Positions 7,974 through 16,192 of a DNA stretch of 64,000 bases are shown here, piece after piece. Origin of the DNA: Caldilineaceae bacterium (GTDB taxonomy: Bacteria > Chloroflexota > Anaerolineae > Caldilineales > Caldilineaceae); NCBI GenBank assembly GCA_026645575.1, contig JAPKMW010000034.1, forward strand, positions 28,241 through 92,240. The letters are read 5' to 3'. Under the pieces are notes generated by a model. That model saw only the letters and a list, made by a program, of their open reading frames with translations, was not told the DNA's origin and searched no databases. The position numbers were made by a program, and so were the translations under genes. Numbering within the stretch: the stretch's first letter is position 1; every line of letters starts with the position of its first letter.

Positions 7974-10900
7974 TTACACCGGTTCTGCAGCCATCGCTTC
8001 CAATTTCTTCCAATGTTCCTCGACGTACTTCTGCGCTTCGGCTAACAGGGTGCTGGCGGCAGCGGGGTCGCTTTGGGTCAACACGGTGTAGCGGTTCTCG
8101 TTGTAGATATAATCCTTCAACGGGATTTGCGGCGCTTTGCTGTCGAGTTGCAAGGGGTTCTTGCCTTCATCCTTGCGCCGGGGGTCAAAGCGGTAGAGCG
8201 GCCAGTGGCCCGACTTGGTCGCCAGCGCCTGCTGTTCCATGCCTTTGGTCATATTAATGCCGTGGGCAATACAGTGGCTATAGGCAATAACCAGCGAGAC
8301 GCCGGGGTAGGATTCGGCTTCTTCAATGGCTTTGACCGTCTGCGCGTCGCTGGCGCCCATGGCGATCTTGGCAACGTAGACATTGCCATAGCTCATGGCT
8401 AACATGCCCAGGTCTTTCTTGCCGGTGGGTTTGCCGCCGGCGGCAAACTTTGCTACCGCCGCCAACGGCGTTGCCTTGGAGGATTGGCCGCCAGTGTTGG
8501 AATAGACCTCGGTGTCCATCACCAGGATGTTGACATTGCGGCCACTCGCCAGCACATGATCCAGCCCGCCATAGCCAATGTCATACGCCCAACCGTCGCC
8601 ACCGATAATCCAGACGCTGCGATCGACCAGCACATCGGCTAGACTCAGCAGGTCACGGGCAGGGCCGTCATTGTTGCCGGCTAGCTTGGCCTTGAGTTCG
8701 GCGATACGGGCGCGTTGGGCGGCGATGCCGGTCGTCGTGGTCTGGTCAGCGGTAAGCAGCGCCTCGGCCAGGTCGTTGCCAATCAGGCTGCGTTGGCGGT
8801 TGATCAATTCATCGACATACGCACGTTGTTTGTCAAGCGCCAAGCGCATCCCCAGACCAAACTCGGCGTTGTCTTCAAAGAGTGAGTTGCTCCACGCCGG
8901 GCCGCGCCCTTCGGCATTTTTGGCCCACGGGGTGGTCGGCAAGTTGCCGCCGTAGATGCTGGAACAGCCCGTGGCGTTGGCAATAATCGTCCGGTCGCCA
9001 TAAAGTTGGCTGATCAGCTTCAGATAGGGCGTCTCGCCGCAGCCGGCACAGGCGCCGGAAAACTCAAAGAGCGGTTGCAGCAATTGGACATTCTTGACGT
9101 TGTTGTAGTGCAATTCAATCGGCTGCGGGCCGTGACCATTGGGGGGGGTCATTGGTTGATCCGGCAGCTTCTGGAAGAAGTCCCAGTCGGCGCGGCCTTT
9201 TTCGAGAATGGGCGCTTGTTGCTCCATGTTGATTGCTTTGCGCCCGACAGCCCGCTTGTTCTTGGCGGGACAGACTTCGACACAGAGACTACAACCGGTG
9301 CAGTCTTCCATGGCCACTTGCAGGGTGTATTGCAAGCCGGGCAATTCACGCCAGCGCGCATCGCTGTGCAGGAAACCTTCCGGCGCTTCCGTTAGATCGG
9401 CATCGCTCACCACTTTGGCCCGAATGACGGCATGGGGGCAGACCAACACACACTTGCCGCATTGAATACAGACTTCCGGGTCCCAAACGGGGACTTCAAG
9501 GGCGATATTGCGTTTTTCCCACTGCGTGGTGCCGGTTGGGTAGGTGCCATCGACAGGCAGAGCGCTAACGGGCAACAGGTCGCCTTCACCGGCAATCATG
9601 CGGGCGGTGACGCTTTGGATAAAGTCGGGCGCGGTGGCTGGCACGGGGGGGATCAACTTGATCGCGCTGGTGACGGCGCTTGGCACGTTCACTTCATAGA
9701 GATGGAGCAACGTCGAATCAACGGCGGCAAAGTTCTTGCGCACCACCGCTTCACCCCGTTTGCCATAGGTTTTGCGGATGGCGGCTTTGATCTTTTCAAT
9801 CGCTGTTTCGCTGCTCAGGCTATTGGCGTCGTCGCTTTTATTCTTCGGGAGCAGTTCATTGAGCAGGCCGAAGAAACAAGTCTGCATAATCGTGTTGATG
9901 CGACCGCCCATGCCCACTTCCTGCGCCACACTGTAGCCGTCGATGACATAGAAGCGCAGCCGCTTGTCGATAATCGTCCGTTGCACTGTCGCCGGCAATT
10001 GATCCCACACCTCATCGGCGCTATAGGGCGCATTCAACAGGAAGATGCCACCTTCCATCGCTTCACGCAAGACATCAAAGCGTTGCAGGAAGCCAAACTG
10101 ATGAACGGCGACCAGGTTGGCGCGGGTGATCAGATAGGTGCTACGAATGGGCGCCGAGCCAAAGCGCAGGTGCGAAACCGTGCGTGCGCCGGACTTTTTC
10201 GAGTCATAGACAAAGTAGCCCTGAGCATAATTGTCAGTTTCTTCGCCAATGATCTTGATCGAGTTTTTGTTGGCGCTGACCGTGCCGTCGGCGCCCAGGC
10301 CCCAGAAGATCGCGCGTACCGTTTCCGCCGGTTCAATGTCAAAGGTTGGATCGTAGGCAATGCTCGTGTTACTCACATCGTCGATAATGCCAACCGTGAA
10401 ATGGTTCTTTGGTTTGGCGTTGGTCAACTCCGTAAAGATGCCCATGATCATGGCCGGGGTAAATTCTTTGGAGGAGAGGCCATAGCGCCCGCCCACAATT
10501 TTGGGCATGGCGGCAAAGGGCGCCGTACCATTGGCAAAGCTTTCGCTAATGGCCGTAACCACATCTTGATAGAGCGGCTCACCGGCGCTGCCTGGCTCTT
10601 TCGTGCGGTCGAGGACGGCAATCGTCTTGACCGTGGCCGGCAGAGCCGCAACAAAGCGTTCGCTGGCAAAGGGGCGATAGAGACGGATTTTGAGCAAGCC
10701 GACTTTTTCCCCTCCCTTGCGTAGGTAATTCACCGTCTCTTCCACGGCTTCGGCGCCAGACCCCATGAGAACAATGACCCGCTCGGCATCGGGGGCGCCA
10801 ACATAGTCATAGAGATGATAGTGGCGACCGGTCAACAGGGTGAATTTGTCCATCATTTCCTGGACAATATCAGGGGTGGCAGCATAGTAAGGGTTGACTG

Positions 10901-11873
10901 TTTCGCGCCCCTGGAAATAGACATCGGGATTTTGTGCCGTGCCACGCATGACTGGCCGGTCGGGCGACAGGGCGCGGGCGCGATGGGCTTGCACCAGATC
11001 GGGATCGATCAAGGCGGCAATGTCGTCATCGGTTAATTTTTCGATTTTGCTCACTTCATGAGAAGTGCGGAAGCCATCAAAAATGTGTAAAAAGGGCACA
11101 CGCGCTTTTAAGGTGCTGGCGTGGGCAATCAGGGCAAAGTCCATCACCTCTTGCACTGAATTGGCAAAGAGCATGGCCCAACCTGTGCTACGTGCGGCCA
11201 TCACATCACCATGATCACCAAAGATGGAAAGACCTTGGGCGGCCAGTGAACGCGCAGCAATGTGAAAGACGGTGCTGGTCAACTCGCCAGCAATCTTGTA
11301 CATGTTTGGGATCATGAGCAGCAAGCCTTGGCTGGCCGTAAAGGTGGTGGTCAACGCGCCGGTCTGTAACGCGCCATGCACCGCCCCCGCTGCGCCGCCT
11401 TCAGACTGCATTTCGATGACCTGGGGCGTGGTTCCCCAAATGTTCTTGTCATCGTGAACGCTCCACAGGTCGGCCAGCTCTCCCATTGGCGAGGCCGGGG
11501 TAATTGGGTAGATGGCGACAACTTCGCTTGTTTTGTAGGCAACGTGGGCGGCAGCCTCGTTGCCATCAATGGTGACAACCTCACGGACAACTTCATTAGT
11601 GCGGATGGGCGTCATGCCATTCTCCTTTCCGCTAACCTCAACTGTCAACAGTTGGATATGTTGCGAGGACGGCGCTCCCTCAAAGATCAATTCCGCGCCG
11701 ACCGCTGGTGTATCTTTCGCAAGCTGTTCAAAATAAAAACGGACAGCGTCCGGGGTATAGCCAGAATTAGGGTCAATATTGATCGTCAACCGACTGATTT
11801 GCTCGTCAGCGCCAACCGCCGCTTTCTCTAGCGCCACGGCGAGCAACCGTTCAGTAATAAGATATTCGTGCAT
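7974..11873 (-). CDS. nifJ: Pyruvate:ferredoxin (flavodoxin) oxidoreductase with HypA-like N-terminal domain
   Basis: A single-chain PFOR that converts pyruvate and CoA to acetyl-CoA and CO2 and reduces ferredoxin. From about residue 87 it is a complete family member. YPITPASPMGE lies near 121. A 2x[4Fe-4S] insert has VCIQCGKCVLVCP (about 801) and DCTGCSLCVEVCP (about 856). GACAGCGETPY (about 940) and the TPP domain GDGWAYDIGYGG (about 1090) with TEVYSNTGGQSSK follow. Residues 1-86 are extra and resemble HypA, the nickel chaperone (MHEYLITERLL, AVRFYFEQLAKDTPAVGAEL), but without the four zinc Cys. Both the ATG at 11873 (GGAG 5 bases upstream) and the PFOR-type ATG at 11615 (AAAGGAGA upstream) have good ribosome sites, and no stop separates them. 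Two products or a true fusion are both possible. Confidence 0.95.
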   Translation of the reverse strand: MHEYLITERLLAVALEKAAVGADEQISRLTINIDPNSGYTPDAVRFYFEQLAKDTPAVGAELIFEGAPSSQHIQLLTVEVSGKENGMTPIRTNEVVREVVTIDGNEAAAHVAYKTSEVVAIYPITPASPMGELADLWSVHDDKNIWGTTPQVIEMQSEGGAAGAVHGALQTGALTTTFTASQGLLLMIPNMYKIAGELTSTVFHIAARSLAAQGLSIFGDHGDVMAARSTGWAMLFANSVQEVMDFALIAHASTLKARVPFLHIFDGFRTSHEVSKIEKLTDDDIAALIDPDLVQAHRARALSPDRPVMRGTAQNPDVYFQGRETVNPYYAATPDIVQEMMDKFTLLTGRHYHLYDYVGAPDAERVIVLMGSGAEAVEETVNYLRKGGEKVGLLKIRLYRPFASERFVAALPATVKTIAVLDRTKEPGSAGEPLYQDVVTAISESFANGTAPFAAMPKIVGGRYGLSSKEFTPAMIMGIFTELTNAKPKNHFTVGIIDDVSNTSIAYDPTFDIEPAETVRAIFWGLGADGTVSANKNSIKIIGEETDNYAQGYFVYDSKKSGARTVSHLRFGSAPIRSTYLITRANLVAVHQFGFLQRFDVLREAMEGGIFLLNAPYSADEVWDQLPATVQRTIIDKRLRFYVIDGYSVAQEVGMGGRINTIMQTCFFGLLNELLPKNKSDDANSLSSETAIEKIKAAIRKTYGKRGEAVVRKNFAAVDSTLLHLYEVNVPSAVTSAIKLIPPVPATAPDFIQSVTARMIAGEGDLLPVSALPVDGTYPTGTTQWEKRNIALEVPVWDPEVCIQCGKCVLVCPHAVIRAKVVSDADLTEAPEGFLHSDARWRELPGLQYTLQVAMEDCTGCSLCVEVCPAKNKRAVGRKAINMEQQAPILEKGRADWDFFQKLPDQPMTPPNGHGPQPIELHYNNVKNVQLLQPLFEFSGACAGCGETPYLKLISQLYGDRTIIANATGCSSIYGGNLPTTPWAKNAEGRGPAWSNSLFEDNAEFGLGMRLALDKQRAYVDELINRQRSLIGNDLAEALLTADQTTTTGIAAQRARIAELKAKLAGNNDGPARDLLSLADVLVDRSVWIIGGDGWAYDIGYGGLDHVLASGRNVNILVMDTEVYSNTGGQSSKATPLAAVAKFAAGGKPTGKKDLGMLAMSYGNVYVAKIAMGASDAQTVKAIEEAESYPGVSLVIAYSHCIAHGINMTKGMEQQALATKSGHWPLYRFDPRRKDEGKNPLQLDSKAPQIPLKDYIYNENRYTVLTQSDPAAASTLLAEAQKYVEEHWKKLEAMAAEPV
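11613..11630 (-). promoter_or_regulatory. Internal ribosome binding site and second start in the HypA-PFOR reading frame
   Basis: On the minus strand GGAAAGGAGAATGGC directly precedes an in-frame ATG (11613-11615) that begins MTPIRTNEVVREVVTIDG, the normal PFOR N-terminus. The Shine-Dalgarno core is as strong as any in this operon. It suggests that PFOR can be made without the HypA-like segment. Confidence 0.7.
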
Positions 11874-11883
11874 GAAATTCTCC

Positions 11884-11946
11884 AGTTACGAATTACGAAT
11901 TACGGGTTACGACTTGTGCAGCTCGTAATTCGTAACTCGTAATTCA
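11884..11946. repeat. CGTAATTCGTAATTC word inverted repeat
   Basis: AGTTACGAATTACGAATTAC faces CGTAATTCGTAACTCGTAAT around a short spacer. It fills the gap between the reductase stop and the PFOR start, beginning 3 bases after the reductase stop. Related words occur at 21980-22030. Confidence 0.7.
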
Positions 11947-11948
11947 TT

Positions 11949-12866
11949 TCACTTCGCCTGCGTCACCAAATACTCCCACGCACTAATCGCCGCCTTGACC
12001 CCTTCGCCAATCGCCACGGTAATCTGTTCGGCGTAAACATCAGTCACGTCACCGGCGGCAAAGAGGCCGGGCAAGGCGGTTTCACAGCGTTGGTTGACTG
12101 GAATATGACCGGTCTCTGGGTCAAATTCGACCAAGCCACGGATGAACTCGATGTTAGGGATTAATCCCAACTCGACAAAGACGCCATCGGCGGTCAACTG
12201 GCGGGTGGCGTAGTCGGTGGCGATTTCCACCCCTGTCACACAGTCGCCACCCAGGATGCGTTGCAACTCCCAGCCAAAGAGCGGGGTTACTTTGGGGTGA
12301 TGTTCAAATTGGCGTAGCCGCGCTACGGTAGCCTCATGGGTGGTGGTCGAAAGCCAGTAGACATGGTGGGCCAGCCCGGCCAGTTTGAGAATGGCGACTT
12401 GGGTGCGTTCCCCATTGCCGACGACCACCACATCACGCCCGCGGAAGAGCGGGGAATGGCTCAACGCCGAGAAGCTGACCCCACGGCCCCAATATTCCTG
12501 TTCGCCGGGAACATAGAGCCGCTGCGGTTTGGCCCCGGTGGCGACAATGACGGTGCGTGCTTGCACCGGTGCGCTGTTCGCCAGTTCAACGGTGAAGCCC
12601 TCCTTACCGTTTGCGGTAACATGACTCACCTCGTCCGGTTGGTGGGCAATCTTCTGTTGGTGGACATGCTTCTCAAAAAGCTGCACCGTCTCCAACCCCC
12701 AGATCGGTGTTGGATAATATTGTCCGTTCAACCGGAACTCATAGTTTGCTTTCCCCCCCAGCGTTGGCGCCAGGAGGATGGGCTGTAATTGAAAGCCCGC
12801 TGTATACGCCGCGGCGGCCAGCCCAGACGGCCCGCCCCCGATAATGGCAACATCATAAACGAACAT
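11949..12866 (-). CDS. Thioredoxin-reductase-like FAD/NAD(P) oxidoreductase lacking the CxxC
   Basis: A two-dinucleotide-binding flavoprotein of the thioredoxin reductase fold (about 305 residues). The FAD site is VAIIGGGPSGLAAAAYTAG at the N-terminus, the NAD(P) site VVVVGNGERTQVAILKL is central, and the FAD motif LFAAGDVTDVYAEQ is near the C-terminus. The place of the redox-active CATC pair reads SFSALSHSPLF, with no cysteine, so it cannot reduce thioredoxin by the normal mechanism. A ferredoxin/flavodoxin:NAD(P) reductase role would suit its place between the CBS gene and PFOR (inference). ATG 12866 gives MFVYDVAIIGGG. A TTG 9 bases upstream is the alternative. Confidence 0.88.
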   Translation of the reverse strand: MFVYDVAIIGGGPSGLAAAAYTAGFQLQPILLAPTLGGKANYEFRLNGQYYPTPIWGLETVQLFEKHVHQQKIAHQPDEVSHVTANGKEGFTVELANSAPVQARTVIVATGAKPQRLYVPGEQEYWGRGVSFSALSHSPLFRGRDVVVVGNGERTQVAILKLAGLAHHVYWLSTTTHEATVARLRQFEHHPKVTPLFGWELQRILGGDCVTGVEIATDYATRQLTADGVFVELGLIPNIEFIRGLVEFDPETGHIPVNQRCETALPGLFAAGDVTDVYAEQITVAIGEGVKAAISAWEYLVTQAK

Positions 12867-12890
12867 AGATATCAATCCTTGTTTAGTTAC

Positions 12891-12964
12891 CGGGTAGGTA
12901 AATAGGTCTGCACCGCCAATACCTGTCTACCTGTCTACCTGTCTACCTGTTTCCCTATCTACCA
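12891..12964. repeat. CTACCTGT word inverted repeat at the end of the CBS gene
   Basis: CGGGTAGGTAAATAGGT faces ACCTGTCTACCTGTCTACCT and TTTCCCTATCTACC. On the minus strand the last codons of the CBS gene (TGRQVDR and stop) are read from these words. They match the words at the end of hoxF and hoxW. Confidence 0.65.
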
Positions 12965-13388
12965 GTTCGCCCCAAGAGCGCACCACCAACCGGAAAATAT
13001 CCGATTCGGTGATAATGCCGACGACAAAGCCATCTTCAATGACCGGCAGACCGCTGACCTGATATTCGAGCATGAGTTCGGCGGCATCTTGCACAGCGGC
13101 ATCCGGCGCAATGGTAACCGGGTCGGTGGTCATGATCTGGCTCACATGCTGATCATTGAGCAGCAGATCGGTGGCGAGATCGGTATTTTGGAAAAAGAGC
13201 GGCACGCTACGCAGCACATCGCTCATGGTCAAAATCCCCACCAACCCATTGCGCCGATCCACGACAGGCAACCGCCGAATATCATGCTCGGTCATATAGT
13301 TATAGGCTTCCAACACGGAAGTCTGGGGCGACACGGTCAAGGCCGGCGCTGTCATCCATTTGCGTACTTCCGATGCCCGTCGGTTCAT
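12927..13388 (-). CDS. CBS-domain pair protein
   Basis: Two tandem cystathionine-beta-synthase domains (about residues 10-65 and 85-140) form a Bateman module that typically binds adenosine nucleotides. Seen in the sequence: VRKWMTAPALTVSPQTSVLEA with HDIRRLPVVDRRNGLVGILT, then VSQIMTTDPVTIAPDAAVQD with GLPVIEDGFVVGIITESDI. No other domain is present in 153 residues. It is the first gene of the PFOR-hox operon, so it may sense adenylate energy charge for this redox cluster (inference). Confidence 0.9.
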   Translation of the reverse strand: MNRRASEVRKWMTAPALTVSPQTSVLEAYNYMTEHDIRRLPVVDRRNGLVGILTMSDVLRSVPLFFQNTDLATDLLLNDQHVSQIMTTDPVTIAPDAAVQDAAELMLEYQVSGLPVIEDGFVVGIITESDIFRLVVRSWGELVDRETGRQVDR

Positions 13389-13408
13389 AGGATTCCTCCC
13401 CTAGTTCC

Positions 13409-13480
13409 GATTTCTGATTTTAGATTATTGCGTCGTATCAACTTGTCAGCACGGAAATCCAAAATCTAAAATCAGAAATC
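13409..13480. repeat. Perfect 18-bp inverted repeat upstream of the CBS gene
   Basis: GATTTCTGATTTTAGATT (13409-13426) and AATCTAAAATCAGAAATC (13463-13480) pair perfectly over a 36-base loop. It lies upstream of the first gene of the PFOR-hox operon, so here it would be in the leader or promoter region rather than between genes. Confidence 0.65.
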
Positions 13481-13567
13481 CCATTTCATTTGTCTACAGC
13501 GTAGCAGGAGATTCGCGAGATTACATCTGTCCTCTAGCGAGATGTTAGGCTAGTCGCGTGGTGGGTT

Positions 13568-13650
13568 GCAAAACTAGTCAGTTGACCAGTCCAGAATGCG
13601 GCTCATGACAACGGTGGCCCTTCCTGGAAAGGGCGCCGTCTAGTTTTGGC
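13568..13650. other. Nested inverted repeat in the divergent gap 13389-13754
   Basis: GCAAAACTAG (13568-13577) faces CTAGTTTTGGC (13640-13650). Inside, 13611-13639 forms a second hairpin with GCCCTT/AAGGGC and ACGG/CCGT. The 366-base gap separates the minus-strand PFOR-hox operon from the plus-strand membrane gene pair and should hold both promoters. I see no clean -35/-10 pair there. At 13490-13503 the minus strand reads TGCTACGCTGTAGACAA, similar to the extended -10 region of the sRNA promoters at 25 kb. Confidence 0.35.
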
Positions 13651-13754
13651 GAAACATACGCTATTTTGCGGATTGTATCGTATACGCTCCACTCCGTACA
13701 CTGAGTTCAATTCAATCTATTGATGACTAATGACCAAATCCTTGTGAGGGAACA

Positions 13755-14411
13755 ATGGAAAATGTAGCAGAAGAACAGAACAACCGGTTAGCAACGCTGG
13801 TCGCCATTCTGATTGCGTTGGCGACGGTGATCGGCGCGGTGGTGGCCTGGCGCGCCTCGGTGGCGGCGGATGGGGCGGGCGATGCCGATTTTGCCGGTCT
13901 GCGCGCCACGGTGAATCTGGAGGAGACACGGGCGCTGGCGGCAGTGACGGCCTATGAGAATTACGGCGCATTTATGAACTATCGACGCTATGAAGATTTA
14001 GGGAACTTGTTGGTGGAAGAGCAGACTCAACTGGACGAAGACGAAGCAGCCCTGTTGGAGCCGGAACGCGTCAGCGCCCATGATCTGGCCCTGGCCAATC
14101 AGCAACTCTTTCCCAACAAATTTCTCAACCGTGATGGCACTTATGCGCTCCGGCGGGAGGTAGGGGAGCTTTTTGCTGACGCCGCCAAAGAGAAGGATCT
14201 TCAGCCGGATGGTCAATATGCCGAGGCGGATCTGTTGCGCAACAAGACCAACCAACTGCTGATCGCAGTGACCATTCTAGCCGTCGCCCTGGTTTTTTAC
14301 ACGCTGGTCGAGACCGTGGGCAAGCGTATGCAATATGTGCTAGTGGCGGCCGGCCTGCTTTGTACCCTGGCCGGTTCGGTAATGGCGATGATGATTGAAT
14401 TTGCCGCGTAA
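13755..14411 (+). CDS. Membrane protein of unknown function, three TM segments
   Basis: Not recognised with confidence. 218 residues: one N-terminal TM helix (LATLVAILIALATVIGAVVA, about 12-31), about 130 polar residues rich in Ala/Glu, then two closely spaced TM helices (about 166-186 and 190-213). GAGGGA just upstream supports the start. The layout (single TM, extracytoplasmic segment, helical hairpin) is repeated in the first 210 residues of the next gene, so the two are probably paralogues that work together. DUF4337-type proteins have a loosely similar plan. Confidence 0.75.
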   Translation: MENVAEEQNNRLATLVAILIALATVIGAVVAWRASVAADGAGDADFAGLRATVNLEETRALAAVTAYENYGAFMNYRRYEDLGNLLVEEQTQLDEDEAALLEPERVSAHDLALANQQLFPNKFLNRDGTYALRREVGELFADAAKEKDLQPDGQYAEADLLRNKTNQLLIAVTILAVALVFYTLVETVGKRMQYVLVAAGLLCTLAGSVMAMMIEFAA

Positions 14412-14440
14412 CCGGCAAGATGTACAGGAAGGAACAGAAT

Positions 14441-16129
14441 ATGGCTGAACATGAATCAACTCCGGCAGAGCGCCGGGATGAACGTTTCAAACAAACAATC
14501 GCCGTCTTGATTGCCGCAGTGACATTGTTTGCCGCCATCATTGCTTATCTCCAAAGCGACGCCGGGGCACGCGATGATCGCGCCAACCGGGATAACAAAC
14601 GCTATGCCCTGGAAGCCTTTGGTCGGCAGGTCAGCGGCAACGCCGAGGTGAATTATGCCTACAACAGCGCCTACCAAAGCTGGCAGGAGTTGGACTTATT
14701 AGCCACTTCGGCTGCCAATCGTGGGGATGAAGCCGCTGCGCTCCGTTACGCCGCGCTGCGCGACCAAGCGCGACAATTTAGCCCCCTGCTCGATGCCCCC
14801 TATTTCGACCCTGCCACCGGCGGGGTTGACCTAGCGCGCTATGAAGCGGACACCTATTGGGTCGAGGTAACAGCGCTGCAAGAGGCATTTCTGGCCTCTT
14901 CAACAGTAAAAGATGCGTGGGATGCGAAATCGAACACCTACATCGTTCACTTAACCTTGCTGGCGGTGGCGCTCTTTCTCTTTGGCCTGTCGCTGGTCAC
15001 CAATGGCCGCGCGACGCGTTTGATCTTTAGCAGCGTAGGCAGTGCAATCACCCTGGTGGCGCTGTTCTGGGCTGGCAGTGTCTATGCCCAGCCCGTCGTT
15101 GATCTGCGCGACCAGGGTCAGGCCATTGGCGCCTATGCTCAAGGCGTTGGGCTGGCCTATCAAAGCAAATACGAAGAAGCCATTGCGGCTTTTGATGCGG
15201 CGTTGCAAGCGGCGCCCACTTATGCCAACGCCCTGGCCCAACGCGCCGAAGCGCAAAGCGCGCTAGGCAACTGGGCAGAAGCCGCGGCGGATTACGAAAA
15301 GGCTCGCGCCGCCGGCGACCAGAGTGGCAACACCGCCGGTGAACTGGCCTGGGTCTATTATTTGCAAGGTCGTTTTGATGAGGCCATTGCGATGAATCGC
15401 ACCGCGCTGGCGGCCACTCCTGGTGAGCTATGGATTCAATACGATCTGGCCTTGAGCCTGTTGATCGCCGGGCAATTGGAGGCTGCGAAGACAGAATATG
15501 CCAACGGCATGAAGCTCGCCGCCGACCAGGTCGCCGCGGCCAAAGTCGCCGGCGCCGAACCACCCTCCTACCTGTGGTGGGGGCTGGATGACGCCGCCAG
15601 TGGGCTTGATGATCTGGTCGCCATTTTGGATGGCGAAGAGAGCGCCCCGTCCCTTGACAAAATCACGAATGGCGAGGCAATTCGCCCCGTCGCTAATGAA
15701 CTCATTCACCAAATCAAGAGCCTGGCCGTCGCCCTGGAATACAGCGGTCAGCCGCCGAGCGCACCGTTAACGGCGCAGATTTCGCCCTTTGTCTTTGCCG
15801 AGCCAATCTATGACGAGGCCGGCGAAGTGACCGATTATACAGCGATCGACACGGTTCCCTTTGGCACCCAAGCGGTGGCCGTTCTCTTTGATTATGCCGG
15901 CATGGCCGATGGGCAGGAAGTGCTGTTCAAGGTCTACATTGATGGTGAAGAAGATCCCTCCTGGCGCGTCATCTTCCCCTGGGAAGCGGGCGCCGAAGGT
16001 TCTTATGAGAAGCCGCTCAGTCTCGATTATAGTGATAACTTTGTCCTAGCCGCCGGTTATTACACGGTGGAGATGTACGTGGATGGGCAGTTGGCCCAAC
16101 GGGGCAGTTTTATGGTGGAAGAAGAGTAG
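14441..16129 (+). CDS. Membrane-anchored TPR protein of unknown function
   Basis: 562 residues. The N-terminal TM helix (about 15-35), a polar segment and two TM helices (about 160-205) copy the plan of the preceding gene. Then come about three TPRs (AIAAFDAALQAAPTYANALA, GNWAEAAADYEKA, QGRFDEAIAMNRTALAATPG) over residues 220-350, and a C-terminal all-beta region (about 450-560) with aromatic and acidic strands, possibly an immunoglobulin-like or carbohydrate-binding module. An upstream in-frame ATG (14420) exists, but AAGGA lies 8 bases before 14441. It starts 29 bases after the preceding gene, so the two form a pair. It could be a cell-surface scaffold. No enzyme motif is visible. Confidence 0.75.
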   Translation: MAEHESTPAERRDERFKQTIAVLIAAVTLFAAIIAYLQSDAGARDDRANRDNKRYALEAFGRQVSGNAEVNYAYNSAYQSWQELDLLATSAANRGDEAAALRYAALRDQARQFSPLLDAPYFDPATGGVDLARYEADTYWVEVTALQEAFLASSTVKDAWDAKSNTYIVHLTLLAVALFLFGLSLVTNGRATRLIFSSVGSAITLVALFWAGSVYAQPVVDLRDQGQAIGAYAQGVGLAYQSKYEEAIAAFDAALQAAPTYANALAQRAEAQSALGNWAEAAADYEKARAAGDQSGNTAGELAWVYYLQGRFDEAIAMNRTALAATPGELWIQYDLALSLLIAGQLEAAKTEYANGMKLAADQVAAAKVAGAEPPSYLWWGLDDAASGLDDLVAILDGEESAPSLDKITNGEAIRPVANELIHQIKSLAVALEYSGQPPSAPLTAQISPFVFAEPIYDEAGEVTDYTAIDTVPFGTQAVAVLFDYAGMADGQEVLFKVYIDGEEDPSWRVIFPWEAGAEGSYEKPLSLDYSDNFVLAAGYYTVEMYVDGQLAQRGSFMVEEE

Positions 16130-16145
16130 CCTCGCAGATTGACTA

Positions 16146-16187
16146 ATGGATAGCAGGATTACAAGTTTTTGTAATCCTGCTATCCAT
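16146..16187. terminator. Bidirectional terminator between convergent genes
   Basis: A perfect 19-bp hairpin: 16146-16164 pairs with 16169-16187 around GTTT. It lies between the plus-strand TPR gene and the minus-strand RloB gene, 16 bases after one stop and 5 bases after the other. The inner word ATTACAA/TTGTAAT recurs at 24755-24779. Confidence 0.75.
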
Positions 16188-16192
16188 AAAAT

